Part shown: positions 9,524-17,572 of the stretch, one piece after another
How positions within the stretch are numbered: position 1 is the first letter of the stretch
Layout: the number at the start of each line of letters is the position of its first letter
From: Lachnospiraceae bacterium
GTDB lineage: Bacteria; Bacillota; Clostridia; Lachnospirales; Lachnospiraceae
Reading direction: 5' to 3'
DNA length: 46,695 nt
Assembly (NCBI GenBank): GCA_028693705.1
Contig: JAQUUX010000013.1
Location: forward strand, 1-46,695
Notes under the pieces: generated by a model
Seen by the model: the letters and a program-made list of their open reading frames with translations, nothing else
Told to the model about the DNA's origin: nothing
The model's database searches: none
Made by a program: the position numbers and the translations under genes

Positions 9524-9928
9524 GTGCAAGTAGATAGCGTAAATTTTATGTATTGTCTGACCAATTCGAACAGAAACGTTTGGCAATTACTGATATAAAA
9601 CATAAAAATCACACAACAGAAAATGAAAAAAAGTGAAAATGATAGACAAATAGACCCAATATTGAAGAATAAAGGTAAGACGTCTGATGTTTAAAAGGTA
9701 TAAAAAGGATATAAAGTATAAGAAATAGACAAAAGAATGAATGAAAATATATAAAAAGACTACAAAGTTGCCAAAAGTACTATTGACAAACGTCATACCT
9801 TATACTATTTAAAACATCTTATACAAGAGGTAATGCGTTGGGGGCATATTACTTGTGTAAAATATATGACGTCATGTAATCCGGAATGATGATGTCGGAT
9901 ATACATACGCATGGAAAGGGGAGAAGGG
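9524..9928 (+). promoter_or_regulatory. AT-rich regulatory region upstream of the GntR operon
   Basis: About 400 bases without a gene. The first part (9590-9780) is unusually A-rich on this strand, with repeated TATAAA words. A -35-like TTGACA lies at 9783-9788, but no strong -10 sits at 16-18 nt (TATTTA at 9806-9811 is the best at 17). The heptamer CTTATAC occurs at 9799-9805 and 9818-9824, and its reverse complement at 9716-9722. A perfect 10-bp palindrome, ATGACGTCAT, lies at 9866-9875. These are candidate operators for the GntR protein that follows. Confidence 0.45.
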
Positions 9929-10642
9929 ATGCAGGAAACGCAGCGAACAGATCAATTGCCATTGATCGTGGCAAAGCAAATCAAAGAGATGATTGTTTCA
10001 CAGCATTTTAAACCCGGGGACAGACTTCCAAGTGAAATGGAACTGGCATCCCTGGCCAATGTTAGCAGATCTACGGTAAGAGAAGCCATGAAGTATCTAA
10101 AGGCTGAAAATGTTATTGTAATCAAACAGGGACAGGGGACTTTTGTCAGCGCACTTCCGGGAGTTGGCAAGGATCCGTTTGGGATTGAATTTCTGGACCA
10201 ATCCAATTTGCTGGAAAATCTGTTTGAGGCACGTTTGTTATTTGAACCACAAATTGCAATGCTGGCAGCTCAAAGATGTACTCAGGAAAATGTAGAAGTG
10301 TTAAAGACTATTGTAGATCAGATGCAGGAACTGGATAAAAATGATGATCGGGCAATGGCATTAGATTTACAGTTTCACCGGGCGGTGGCAGAATGTACGC
10401 AGAATGAGGTCTTAACCAGGGTGGTTCCGACCATCAACGATTCCATTGTCTATAGCAGAAGCAAGACGGTGGGCGTTCATGGAACACAGGAACGTGCCAA
10501 AAAAGCTCATGCTGGTATATACGAAGCCATCAAGAATCATGATCTTATGGCTGCAAAGTATATTGCTGAGAAACATGTTTGGGAAACATTAAACGATGTA
10601 AAAAAGAAAATGGAGGATAACAATGAAAAAGAAAATTCTTAG
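9929..10642 (+). CDS. GntR-family transcriptional regulator, FCD (FadR) subfamily
   Basis: 237 residues from the ATG at 9929, preferred over 9911 because GGGGAG lies five bases before it. The N-terminal winged helix-turn-helix is clear: GDRLPSEMELASLA, then VSRSTVREAMKYL, and the wing KQGQGTFV. The C-terminal FCD ligand domain shows ARLLFEPQIAMLA, DLQFHRAVAE and a late HAGIYEAI, which provide the Asp/His metal-ligand positions typical of sugar-acid and carboxylate sensors. The last 20 bases overlap the downstream binding-protein gene. It probably controls the ABC/transketolase operon; the effector is unknown. Confidence 0.92.
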   Translation: MQETQRTDQLPLIVAKQIKEMIVSQHFKPGDRLPSEMELASLANVSRSTVREAMKYLKAENVIVIKQGQGTFVSALPGVGKDPFGIEFLDQSNLLENLFEARLLFEPQIAMLAAQRCTQENVEVLKTIVDQMQELDKNDDRAMALDLQFHRAVAECTQNEVLTRVVPTINDSIVYSRSKTVGVHGTQERAKKAHAGIYEAIKNHDLMAAKYIAEKHVWETLNDVKKKMEDNNEKENS

Positions 10643-11939
10643 TCTGGTTTTATCATTAAGTATGGTAGCTGCACTGACCGCGTGCGGATCTTCAGCAGCA
10701 CCGGCAGCTGAATCAGCAGCACCTGCTGAGAGTGCAGCAGCCACAGAAGCAGCAGCTGACACAGCGGCAAGTACAGATGGTGCAACCATTACATATTGGT
10801 ACTGGGCAGATAATACAGATTACTCCCAGCTGATGCAGGATATCATTGCAAAATTTAACGCAGAAAACGGTAAAGGAATTACTGTTGTTGGTGAAGAATA
10901 TCCTTGGGATGGCGGTGCTTATTCAGAAAACGTATTCAATGCCTGCATGGGCGGCGGCGGTCCTGACTGTGCATCCTGGAAACTGACTTCCACACCTTCC
11001 TTTGTAAATAATGATTTATTATTACCTTTAGATGATTATGTAGCAGGCTGGGATAAAAAAGATGATATTGATGCCAACCTTTATGATGTTATGAAATCTG
11101 CTACAGAAGATGGAAAAATGTATGTAATGCCTTGGAATGTACAGGTTTTATATGTTTACTACAGACCATCATTGTTTGAACAGGCTGGTATCACAGCAGT
11201 TCCTAAAACTTATGATGAACTGTTGGAGGATATAAAGAAGTGTACAATGGATACTGATGGCGATGGCAAGACCGATGTTTACGGCTGGGGCATGAGAGGT
11301 GCTAAAGGCGGACAGGAACCTTGGGGATGCTTCGTATATGGTGAAGGCGGAACTTTTGAAGATCTGACTACTCCTGAAGCAGTAAAAGGAATGCAGGACT
11401 TCATCGATATTTACCAGAACGGTTATGCACCTGAAACAGCAACCGGTGATGGATTTGATCAGATTATTGCTAATTTCCAGAATGGTACAACAGCTATGAC
11501 AATTCACCATACAGGATCTTCCAAAGGTATGGAGGAACTCTTCGGTGAGGATGTAGATGCATTCCCAATGCCGGCAGGCAAAGGACAGTGGACTTCCATG
11601 GGTGATACTGATAACGTTATCATGAGCTCTTGTGAAAATCCGGATGCAGCATTTGAGTGGATTTCTTATCTGGCAGCTGGCGAAGGTCAGAAGATGTGGT
11701 GTGAAGGAACCGGAAATGTACCGGTAAGTAAAACAGTACAGGAAGGTGACTTCTTTACAAGCAACAGATTCATGCAGGCATCTATCGAAGGACAGAGTTT
11801 TGCAGGTATTATACCGATTAAGGATACTACAACAGAATGGATCAGCACTGTATGGCCTAACACAGTTGCACAGGCTCTGACTGGTGATATTACAGCAGAA
11901 GAATGTATGCAGACTTTACAGGATGCTTTATATCAGTAA
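10623..11939 (+). CDS. Extracellular solute-binding lipoprotein of a sugar-type ABC importer
   Basis: 438 residues. It has a lipoprotein signal peptide with lipobox LTAC (Cys21), then an Ala/Ser/Glu-rich linker to about residue 50 (AAPAAESAAPAESAAATE), then a family 1 substrate-binding fold starting ATITYWYWADN. A Gly-rich MGGGGPDCASWK segment and PWNVQVLYVYYRPSLFEQAGI are typical of this fold. GGAGG lies just upstream, inside the end of the GntR gene, so expression is coupled. The ligand cannot be read from sequence; the Trp- and Tyr-rich surface suggests a carbohydrate. It is the first transport gene of the operon. Confidence 0.92.
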   Translation: MKKKILSLVLSLSMVAALTACGSSAAPAAESAAPAESAAATEAAADTAASTDGATITYWYWADNTDYSQLMQDIIAKFNAENGKGITVVGEEYPWDGGAYSENVFNACMGGGGPDCASWKLTSTPSFVNNDLLLPLDDYVAGWDKKDDIDANLYDVMKSATEDGKMYVMPWNVQVLYVYYRPSLFEQAGITAVPKTYDELLEDIKKCTMDTDGDGKTDVYGWGMRGAKGGQEPWGCFVYGEGGTFEDLTTPEAVKGMQDFIDIYQNGYAPETATGDGFDQIIANFQNGTTAMTIHHTGSSKGMEELFGEDVDAFPMPAGKGQWTSMGDTDNVIMSSCENPDAAFEWISYLAAGEGQKMWCEGTGNVPVSKTVQEGDFFTSNRFMQASIEGQSFAGIIPIKDTTTEWISTVWPNTVAQALTGDITAEECMQTLQDALYQ

Positions 11940-12002
11940 TTGTAACAGGAATTGATGTAGCAGGTTAGTTGTATAGAGGTATGAGGCAGAAATGCTTCTG
12001 AG

Positions 12003-12048
12003 ACAGCCGCAAGACTGTGTATAGCTTTTGCATATGTTTTGCGGCTGT
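12003..12048 (+). other. Intercistronic hairpin between binding protein and permease genes
   Basis: ACAGCCGCAA (12003-12012) pairs perfectly with TTGCGGCTGT (12039-12048) around a 26-nt loop. No T run follows, so it is not a standard terminator. Its position after the binding-protein gene suits partial termination or 3'-end mRNA protection, which would yield more binding protein than permease. Confidence 0.6.
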
Positions 12049-12116
12049 AACTTTAAGCAAAATTCAGGCAGACATTAAAAACTTTGGTGGTCGGCCTTTA
12101 GATAGGAGGTATGATT

Positions 12117-12989
12117 TTGGTAAAGAAGAAAACGATATGGCCATATGTGCTGTTAGCACCGGCGTTAATCATAATTGCCTGTGTTGTACTGTTCCCGGTC
12201 ATCAATGCAATTCTGATGAGTTTTCAGAACTATGACTTGAGAAGACCAAAGGACATTTGCTTTAATGGAATCAGTAATTATGTAGCTTTGTTTCAGGATA
12301 AATTATTCTGGGGAGCATTATGGAGAACTATAGTATGGGTGGTTGCAGGTGTAGGCTTCCAGTTTTTGTTTGGATTTGCACTGGCATTGTTATTAAACCA
12401 GAAATTCAGGGGCAGAGGTGTAGTCCGTGCTGTCAGCTTGATTCCCTGGGTAACACCCGGTGTATTGATTGGTTTGATGTGGCGATGGATCTATGACGGT
12501 AATAACGGTGTACTCAATGATCTTTTGATGATGCTTCATCTGATAACCGATAATGTTCCGTTTTTATCACAAAAGAGTACAGCTTTTCCCTCGGTTATTG
12601 TAACCATTATATGGCAGGGAATTCCATTCTTTTCACTGATGATCCTGGCTGCACTGCAGGGAGTTCCGGCTGAGTTATATGAAGCCGCAGATATGGATGG
12701 TGCAACGCCATTTCAGAAATTATTTTTCGTAACGATACCGTCTATTAAAAATACGATTTTCGTTACCACATTGTTGAGAATTATCTGGGTTGCCAATTCT
12801 GTGGATGTTATCTTTAACATGACAGAAGGTGGTCCGGCTTACTCCACTCAGACGTTGAGTGTATATACGTTCAACAAAGGAAATGCGCTGAATCTGGGAT
12901 ATGCGTCGGCTATGGCGATTTGTTTGGCACTGCTGTTGTCCCTGGTGGCAATTCCGTATCTAAAGCAGAATTTTAAGGAGGAGAAATAA
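12117..12989 (+). CDS. ABC transporter permease, MalF/UgpA type
   Basis: 290 residues from a TTG at 12117 (MVKKKTIWPYVLLAPAL). The upstream ATG at 12111 directly abuts AGGAGGT, so the TTG six bases further is better spaced. Six transmembrane segments can be read, and the cytoplasmic EAA loop is EAADMDGATPFQKLFFVTIP near residue 190, which docks on the ATPase. It pairs with the next permease. No ATP-binding subunit is encoded here; a shared MsmK/UgpC-type ATPase elsewhere is likely, as is common for this transporter class in Firmicutes. Confidence 0.93.
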   Translation: MVKKKTIWPYVLLAPALIIIACVVLFPVINAILMSFQNYDLRRPKDICFNGISNYVALFQDKLFWGALWRTIVWVVAGVGFQFLFGFALALLLNQKFRGRGVVRAVSLIPWVTPGVLIGLMWRWIYDGNNGVLNDLLMMLHLITDNVPFLSQKSTAFPSVIVTIIWQGIPFFSLMILAALQGVPAELYEAADMDGATPFQKLFFVTIPSIKNTIFVTTLLRIIWVANSVDVIFNMTEGGPAYSTQTLSVYTFNKGNALNLGYASAMAICLALLLSLVAIPYLKQNFKEEK

Positions 12990-12990
12990 T

Positions 12991-13827
12991 ATGAAAAAAC
13001 AGTCCATACCGGCCCGTATTTTAAAATTATATCTGCCACTCCTGGTACTGCTTCTGTTCATCCTGTTTCCTTTTTACTGGACTTTGATCACTTCTTTAAA
13101 GCCGGAAGAGGAATTGTACGGCATGGTAGTAACCTACTGGCCAAAGGCAATCAGTTTTGAATCTTACAGAAAATTATTTACCACGACTGTAAACTTTGTG
13201 GCAGCCATGAAGAACAGTTTTGTGGTTGCATTCTCGACCATGGTAGTTTCCTTATTGTCATCTACTCTGGCAGCTTATGCGTTTTCCAGATTTGATTTTA
13301 AAGGAAGGAAACCGTTGATGTGTTTATTCCTGTGTAACAATATGTTCCCAACGGTGTTACTTTTGATCCCATTGTATTCCATTATGCGAAACCTTGGTAT
13401 TTTGTATACACCGGTGGCATTGGTATTGTCCTATACCACATTTACCATTCCTTTTTCCGTATTATTGTTAAATGGTTTCATTTCGGATCTGCCATTTTCT
13501 CTGGAAGAAGCAGCACTGATCGATGGCTGTAACAGGGCAACAGCGTTTTTACGAATTGTATTACCGATCCTTACCCCGTGTCTGGTGGCAACAGGTGTTT
13601 ATATTTTCATGACATCCTGGAATGAATATACCTTTGCGGTTATGTTTACCAATGCTTCCACCAGAACGATTCCGGTTGCACTTAAGAGTCTGATCGGACA
13701 GCTGGGGGTTCAGTGGGATCTGTTAACTGCCGGTGGTATTGTGACCATTATCCCGGTATGTATTATGTTCTTCTTTGCACAGAAGCGGCTGGTAGAAGGT
13801 TTGACCGCAGGTGCAGTGAAAGGTTAA
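12991..13827 (+). CDS. ABC transporter permease, MalG/UgpE type
   Basis: 278 residues with about six membrane segments. The EAA loop reads EEAALIDGCNRATAFLRIVLP near residue 170. A preceding AFSRFDFKGRK motif and the C-terminal RLVEGLTAGAVKG are typical of the CUT1 sugar importer family. It begins one base after the previous stop, with AGGAGG inside the upstream gene end, so the two permeases are translationally coupled and form the channel together. The nearest partner downstream is the transketolase pair. Confidence 0.93.
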   Translation: MKKQSIPARILKLYLPLLVLLLFILFPFYWTLITSLKPEEELYGMVVTYWPKAISFESYRKLFTTTVNFVAAMKNSFVVAFSTMVVSLLSSTLAAYAFSRFDFKGRKPLMCLFLCNNMFPTVLLLIPLYSIMRNLGILYTPVALVLSYTTFTIPFSVLLLNGFISDLPFSLEEAALIDGCNRATAFLRIVLPILTPCLVATGVYIFMTSWNEYTFAVMFTNASTRTIPVALKSLIGQLGVQWDLLTAGGIVTIIPVCIMFFFAQKRLVEGLTAGAVKG

Positions 13828-13870
13828 ATGCAGATGGTTTGTCTGCAAACAAAAATGGAGGAAATATATC

Positions 13871-14671
13871 ATGAATTATGAAGAAAAAGCAAAACAATTG
13901 CGGGCCGACATTTTGAAAAGCTTATATGAATGCCAGTCAGGACATCCGGGCGGATCATTATCCTGTGTAGAGATTCTTATGGCACTGTATTACAATGTCA
14001 TGAAAGTAGATCCAAAAAATCCCAAAATGGAGGATCGGGATCGTTTTGTTTTGAGTAAAGGCCACGCATGCCCTACATTGTATGCAGTTTTAGCCGATTT
14101 GGGTTTCTTCCCGAGAGAAGATCTGATGAACTTGAGAAAGCTTCATTGCCATTTACAGGGACACCCGGATATGAACAAAACACCCGGTGTGGATTCCAAT
14201 ACCGGCTCTTTAGGTCAGGGCATCTCTGTTGCAGTTGGTATGGCAATGGCTGCAAAATACAAAAAAGAAAAATATGGTGTTTATACATTGATTGGTGATG
14301 GTGAAAGCCAGGAAGGCATTGTATGGGAAGCTGCTATGTCAGCGGCACATTACAAACTGGATAACCTGACGGTATTGCTTGATTATAATGGATTGCAGAT
14401 CGATGGTGCCAATGATGATGTCATGAGCATTGGAGATATTGTGGGAAAATTCAAAGCCTTTGGATTTGAATGCCTGGAAGTAGACGGACATGATATTGAT
14501 GCCATTACAGAGGCGATTAAGAAGCCTGTAACCGGTAAACCGAAATTTATTTGCTGTAAAACTGTAAAAGGTAAGGGCATTTCCTATATGGAGAATGTAT
14601 TCGGATGGCATGGAAAGCCAATGAACAAAGAACAGTTTGAAACAGCAATGAAGGAACTGGGGGTAAACTAA
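13871..14671 (+). CDS. Transketolase, N-terminal (thiamine diphosphate-binding) subunit
   Basis: 266 residues, the length of a split transketolase A subunit. It carries the thiamine-diphosphate motif GDGESQEG with the downstream Asn in LLDYNGLQIDG (near residues 137-170), the conserved SGHPGGSLS near residue 20 and SKGHACPTLYAVL. The C-terminus has VKGKGI and FGWHGKP. With the next gene it should transfer C2 ketol units between phosphorylated ketoses and aldoses. It is downstream of the ABC importer and well spaced behind a GGAGG. A split enzyme in a transport operon may be specialised rather than the housekeeping pentose-phosphate enzyme. Confidence 0.94.
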   Translation: MNYEEKAKQLRADILKSLYECQSGHPGGSLSCVEILMALYYNVMKVDPKNPKMEDRDRFVLSKGHACPTLYAVLADLGFFPREDLMNLRKLHCHLQGHPDMNKTPGVDSNTGSLGQGISVAVGMAMAAKYKKEKYGVYTLIGDGESQEGIVWEAAMSAAHYKLDNLTVLLDYNGLQIDGANDDVMSIGDIVGKFKAFGFECLEVDGHDIDAITEAIKKPVTGKPKFICCKTVKGKGISYMENVFGWHGKPMNKEQFETAMKELGVN

Positions 14672-14672
14672 G

Positions 14673-15596
14673 ATGGGAAAATCATTACGTGTAGCCTATG
14701 GCGAAGCATTAGTTGAATTAGGAAAGAAAAATGAAAATATCGTAGTTTTGGATGCCGATCTTGCAAATGCAACCATGACCTGCAATTTCCGTGATGCTTA
14801 CCCGGATCGTTTCTTTGATTTCGGTATTGCTGAAGGTAATATGGTATGTGCAGCGGCAGGTATGGCACATTCAGGATTAACACCATTTGTCAGTACTTTT
14901 GCATTGTTTGGTGCAGGTCGTGCTTATGAAGAGATCAGAAACTCCGTTGCTTATGTACATGCCAATGTAAAATTTGCATTTTCACATTCTGGCTTATCCG
15001 TAGGAGAGGACGGTGGAAGCCATCAGTCCTTTGAGGATATTGCATTGATGAGAGAATTGCCAGGGATGACCATTCTGGTACCATGTGATCCGCTGGAAAC
15101 AGAAAAAGCCGTTATGGCTGCAGCGCAGATCGACGGACCGGTTTATATTCGTGTAGCAAGACCTGTCTGTGAGGATATTACAACAGCAGATACCCCTTTT
15201 GTACCCGGAAAAGCAAATGTGATGAAGGAAGGCAATGATGTTTGCATTATGACCATGGGACTGATGGTTCCGATTGCCATGAAAGCAGCAGCCATGCTGG
15301 AAGCAGAAGGAATCAGCGCAGCGGTTTTGAATCATCATACTGTAAAGCCAATTGATGAAGCATGCATTTTGGAAATGAATCAGAGGGTAAAGGGTATCGT
15401 TACTGTAGAAGAGCATTCCATCATCGGAGGTCTTGGTTCAGCTGTGGCAGAAGTGCTTGCCGGTAAAGCTGGTGCCAAATTCTCCAGAATCGGTATTGAA
15501 GACCGGTTTGGACAGTCCGGTACTCCGGATGCTTTATTTGCAGAATATGGATTGACAGCAGAACATATTGTTGAAGAATGTAAGAAACTTATGTAA
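14673..15596 (+). CDS. Transketolase, C-terminal (pyrimidine-binding) subunit
   Basis: 307 residues. The catalytic Glu that activates thiamine diphosphate lies in FDFGIAEGNMV near residue 53. It contains SHSGLSVGEDGGSHQ (near residue 108), and the C-terminal domain has VVEEHSI-like TVEEHSIIGGLGSA near residue 245. It starts one base after the A subunit stop, so both halves are made together. Both thiamine-binding halves are intact, so an active heterotetramer is expected. Substrate specificity cannot be deduced. Confidence 0.94.
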   Translation: MGKSLRVAYGEALVELGKKNENIVVLDADLANATMTCNFRDAYPDRFFDFGIAEGNMVCAAAGMAHSGLTPFVSTFALFGAGRAYEEIRNSVAYVHANVKFAFSHSGLSVGEDGGSHQSFEDIALMRELPGMTILVPCDPLETEKAVMAAAQIDGPVYIRVARPVCEDITTADTPFVPGKANVMKEGNDVCIMTMGLMVPIAMKAAAMLEAEGISAAVLNHHTVKPIDEACILEMNQRVKGIVTVEEHSIIGGLGSAVAEVLAGKAGAKFSRIGIEDRFGQSGTPDALFAEYGLTAEHIVEECKKLM

Positions 15597-15649
15597 GCAA
15601 AAAACGTTAAAAAATAAAAAAATATTGAAAAAGAAAAGAGGAAATTGAA

Positions 15650-16045
15650 ATGAAAATTGCATCTTATGAGTTTGCCGGAGAAGGCATGTCACGTGTTTAT
15701 GAAAATGAAAAATGGACTATCGGTATTAAAAACTGGAAACCGGCCAATGACGTAACGGGTATCAGCAATTTGGAACGTCATAATAAAACAGATGAATTAT
15801 TTGTTTTATTGCAGGGACATTGCACATTAATCTTTGCAAATGAAGAGAATGGCAGTCTGAAGTTTGATGCTGTGAAAATGGAACCAAACAAGGTATATAA
15901 TATTCCGGCAACTTTATGGCACAATACCATTACTCAGAAAGACACCAAGATGATTCTCATGGAGGATGTATCCACTTCTATGGACAATAGTGATGTAAAG
16001 GATCTGACTCCAGAGCAGATCAAAGAAGTACAGGCTCTTGCATAA
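15650..16045 (+). CDS. Small cupin-domain protein
   Basis: 131 residues, one cupin beta-barrel. Motif 1 reads ERHNKTDELFVLLQGH (near residues 44-60), supplying His and Glu metal ligands, and motif 2 reads NIPATLWHNTI (near residue 88), supplying a further His. It is preceded by GAGGAAATTG and lies 53 nt after the transketolase subunit, before a terminator, so it closes the operon. Such small cupins can be sugar epimerases, isomerases or binding proteins. A role in preparing the sugar for the transketolase is an inference only. Confidence 0.75.
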   Translation: MKIASYEFAGEGMSRVYENEKWTIGIKNWKPANDVTGISNLERHNKTDELFVLLQGHCTLIFANEENGSLKFDAVKMEPNKVYNIPATLWHNTITQKDTKMILMEDVSTSMDNSDVKDLTPEQIKEVQALA

Positions 16046-16080
16046 TAAGACATATCAAATATTTGGATAAATATTAAGTG

Positions 16081-16111
16081 AAAAGGCATTTCTTCATGGG
16101 ATGCCTTTTTT
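16081..16111 (+). terminator. Intrinsic terminator of the GntR-ABC-transketolase operon
   Basis: AAAAGGCAT (16081-16089) pairs with ATGCCTTTT (16101-16109) over an 11-nt loop and runs into T residues. It is 33 nt after the cupin stop and abuts the trmO promoter region. Confidence 0.88.
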
Positions 16112-16123
16112 ATATTACTCTGT

Positions 16124-16129
16124 TATAAT
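16124..16129 (+). promoter_or_regulatory. -10 element very close to the trmO start
   Basis: A perfect TATAAT at 16124-16129 ends only six bases before the ATG at 16136. No good -35 hexamer is seen 17 nt upstream, where the terminator stem lies. If used, transcription would begin at or near the start codon. Confidence 0.5.
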
Positions 16130-16135
16130 ATTCAC

Positions 16136-16807
16136 ATGAAAACAATTGCACATATTGAAACAGACTTTAAAACTAAATTTGGAATTCCCAGACAGGCCGG
16201 ACTTGTGAAAACATTAACAGGTAAGATTATACTGGAAGAAACTTATCGAAATTCAGAGGTGTTTCGAGGGTTGGAAGGGTTTTCACATATCTGGTTATTA
16301 TGGCAATTTTCGGAATCTAAAAGAGATCACTGGGCGGCCACTGTAAAACCACCCAGACTTGGTGGAAAGATTAGAATGGGAGTATTTGCTACAAGGTCTC
16401 CGTTCAGACCAAATCCCATTGGTTTATCCTGTGTCAGATTGGACCGAGTAGAATTGGATCCCAAAGATGGACCGGTTTTGTATGTATCGGGAGTAGATTT
16501 ACTGAATGGTACGCCAATCTACGATATCAAGCCTTATATTCCGTTAACCGACTGTCATCCGGAGGCAACAGAAGGTTTTACAGCTGTGACCAGAGAACAT
16601 AGTCTGCAGGTAGAATTCCCGGAATCACTGTTACAGAAAATCCCTGAAGCAAAGCGTGCCGGGATCATCGGAGTATTGGAACAGGATCCGAGACCTGCAT
16701 ATGATCATGATCCGGAGAGAGTTTATGGCGTGGAATATGCCGGGTTTGATGTGCGGTTTACTGTAAAAGAAGAATGTGCGGTCGTGAAAGAGATTGTTGT
16801 TTTATAG
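16136..16807 (+). CDS. trmO: tRNA (t6A37) methyltransferase TrmO-like protein
   Basis: 223 residues. TrmO (TsaA/YaeB) uses S-adenosylmethionine to N6-methylate threonylcarbamoyladenosine at position 37 of tRNA. The family core is visible: KFGIPRQAGLV near residue 15, FRGLEGFSHIWLLWQF near 45, VFATRSPFRPNPIGLS near 85 and VSGVDLLNGTPIYDIKPYIP near 120. The C-terminal extension is also seen in this family. No Shine-Dalgarno sequence precedes the ATG, and a TATAAT sits just upstream, so leaderless translation is possible. It stands alone between two terminators. Confidence 0.88.
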   Translation: MKTIAHIETDFKTKFGIPRQAGLVKTLTGKIILEETYRNSEVFRGLEGFSHIWLLWQFSESKRDHWAATVKPPRLGGKIRMGVFATRSPFRPNPIGLSCVRLDRVELDPKDGPVLYVSGVDLLNGTPIYDIKPYIPLTDCHPEATEGFTAVTREHSLQVEFPESLLQKIPEAKRAGIIGVLEQDPRPAYDHDPERVYGVEYAGFDVRFTVKEECAVVKEIVVL

Positions 16808-16830
16808 CAGTTAAATCGGAAAAAATCAAA

Positions 16831-16873
16831 AGCCCTTAAATCAGAACTTGCGTCTGATATTAAGGACTTTTTT
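16831..16873 (+). terminator. Intrinsic terminator after trmO
   Basis: CCTTAAATCAGA (16834-16845) pairs with TCTGAT and TTAAGG (16853-16865, one bulged A at 16859), followed by AC and six T residues. It lies between trmO and the convergent GGDEF gene. Confidence 0.8.
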
Positions 16874-16966
16874 ACGTGGTTTATTAAATGCATAAAAATA
16901 ATCATGAAATTATACCGGTGTGACCAATATGTGACCATGGTACTATATAATAAAGAGAATCGAAAA

Positions 16967-17572
16967 TTATTGGTACTGTTTGTTTCGAGGACTCGTGTGC
17001 AGTCTCTGATAAACTTCTGTAATAAGATCTGAAAAACGTTCTGCATGATATTCGTTGTTTAATACATATTTGTAGTAGATTTCTATTTTGTCATTTAAAT
17101 CAAGAGCATTGTATCTCTTCAAACGTTTGTTCAGCGATTGGAAGAATTCTTCCATCTTGCTGCGATTGCAGTCTTCTACGATGAAAAGAAATTCATTACC
17201 GCCATTACGGCCTACGAATCCCAGATCTTTACCAATGTCTTCAAGAATCTGACAGAAATCAGCAATCACCTGATTGCCGGAATCACGTCCGACAGATTCA
17301 TTAATGGTAACAAGATTGCTAATGACAATTGACGCACAGCCGATATTTTTAATACTGGATGGATCGGCATACATCTGGAAAATAAGATCACAGCTAAATC
17401 GGTTTGGAAGACCCGTGAGATCATCAAGATAAGCTGCTTTTCTAATTTCATCACTTTCCTGTATCACGCTGTTAAATTTGAGAAAATCGATTATCAGGAA
17501 AAGCAGCTGTGAAAGCATAAAAAGAAGAAAGAGTGCGTTGAGAGAGAATAAAATATTGTTTTGGGAAATCAT
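16967..17572 (-). CDS. Membrane-anchored degenerate GGDEF-domain protein (5' end abnormal)
   Basis: 201 residues from the first canonical in-frame ATG. One membrane segment (about residues 7-31) is followed by a GGDEF domain beginning YLDDLTGLPNR. The signature is GGNEF (residues 124-128) instead of GGDEF, and the usual metal-binding Asp region reads VISNLVTINESVG, so diguanylate cyclase activity is doubtful; a receptor or regulatory role is possible. The reading frame stays open upstream to 17731 and encodes a second convincing membrane segment (ILVVLGCAYLYLIG), yet contains no ATG, GTG or TTG. The natural protein is therefore probably longer: either an ATA at 17701 is the start, or an 8-T run joins it to an ATG at 17694 in another frame. 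Confidence 0.75.
   Translation of the reverse strand: MISQNNILFSLNALFLLFMLSQLLFLIIDFLKFNSVIQESDEIRKAAYLDDLTGLPNRFSCDLIFQMYADPSSIKNIGCASIVISNLVTINESVGRDSGNQVIADFCQILEDIGKDLGFVGRNGGNEFLFIVEDCNRSKMEEFFQSLNKRLKRYNALDLNDKIEIYYKYVLNNEYHAERFSDLITEVYQRLHTSPRNKQYQ

Noticed and set aside
9590-9780. A-rich tract with repeated TATAAA words as a possible CRISPR leader or repeat array
   Set aside because: The words are not regularly spaced, there are no spacers and no cas genes.
12017-12235. 72-codon frame across the intercistronic hairpin before the first permease
   Set aside because: It overlaps the permease coding region in another frame and has no ribosome site or protein-like character.
13871-15596. 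Assignment of the split transketolase to the sulfoquinovose pathway
   Set aside because: No isomerase, sulfo-sugar dehydrogenase or sulfonate exporter gene is present in the cluster, so the assignment is unsupported.
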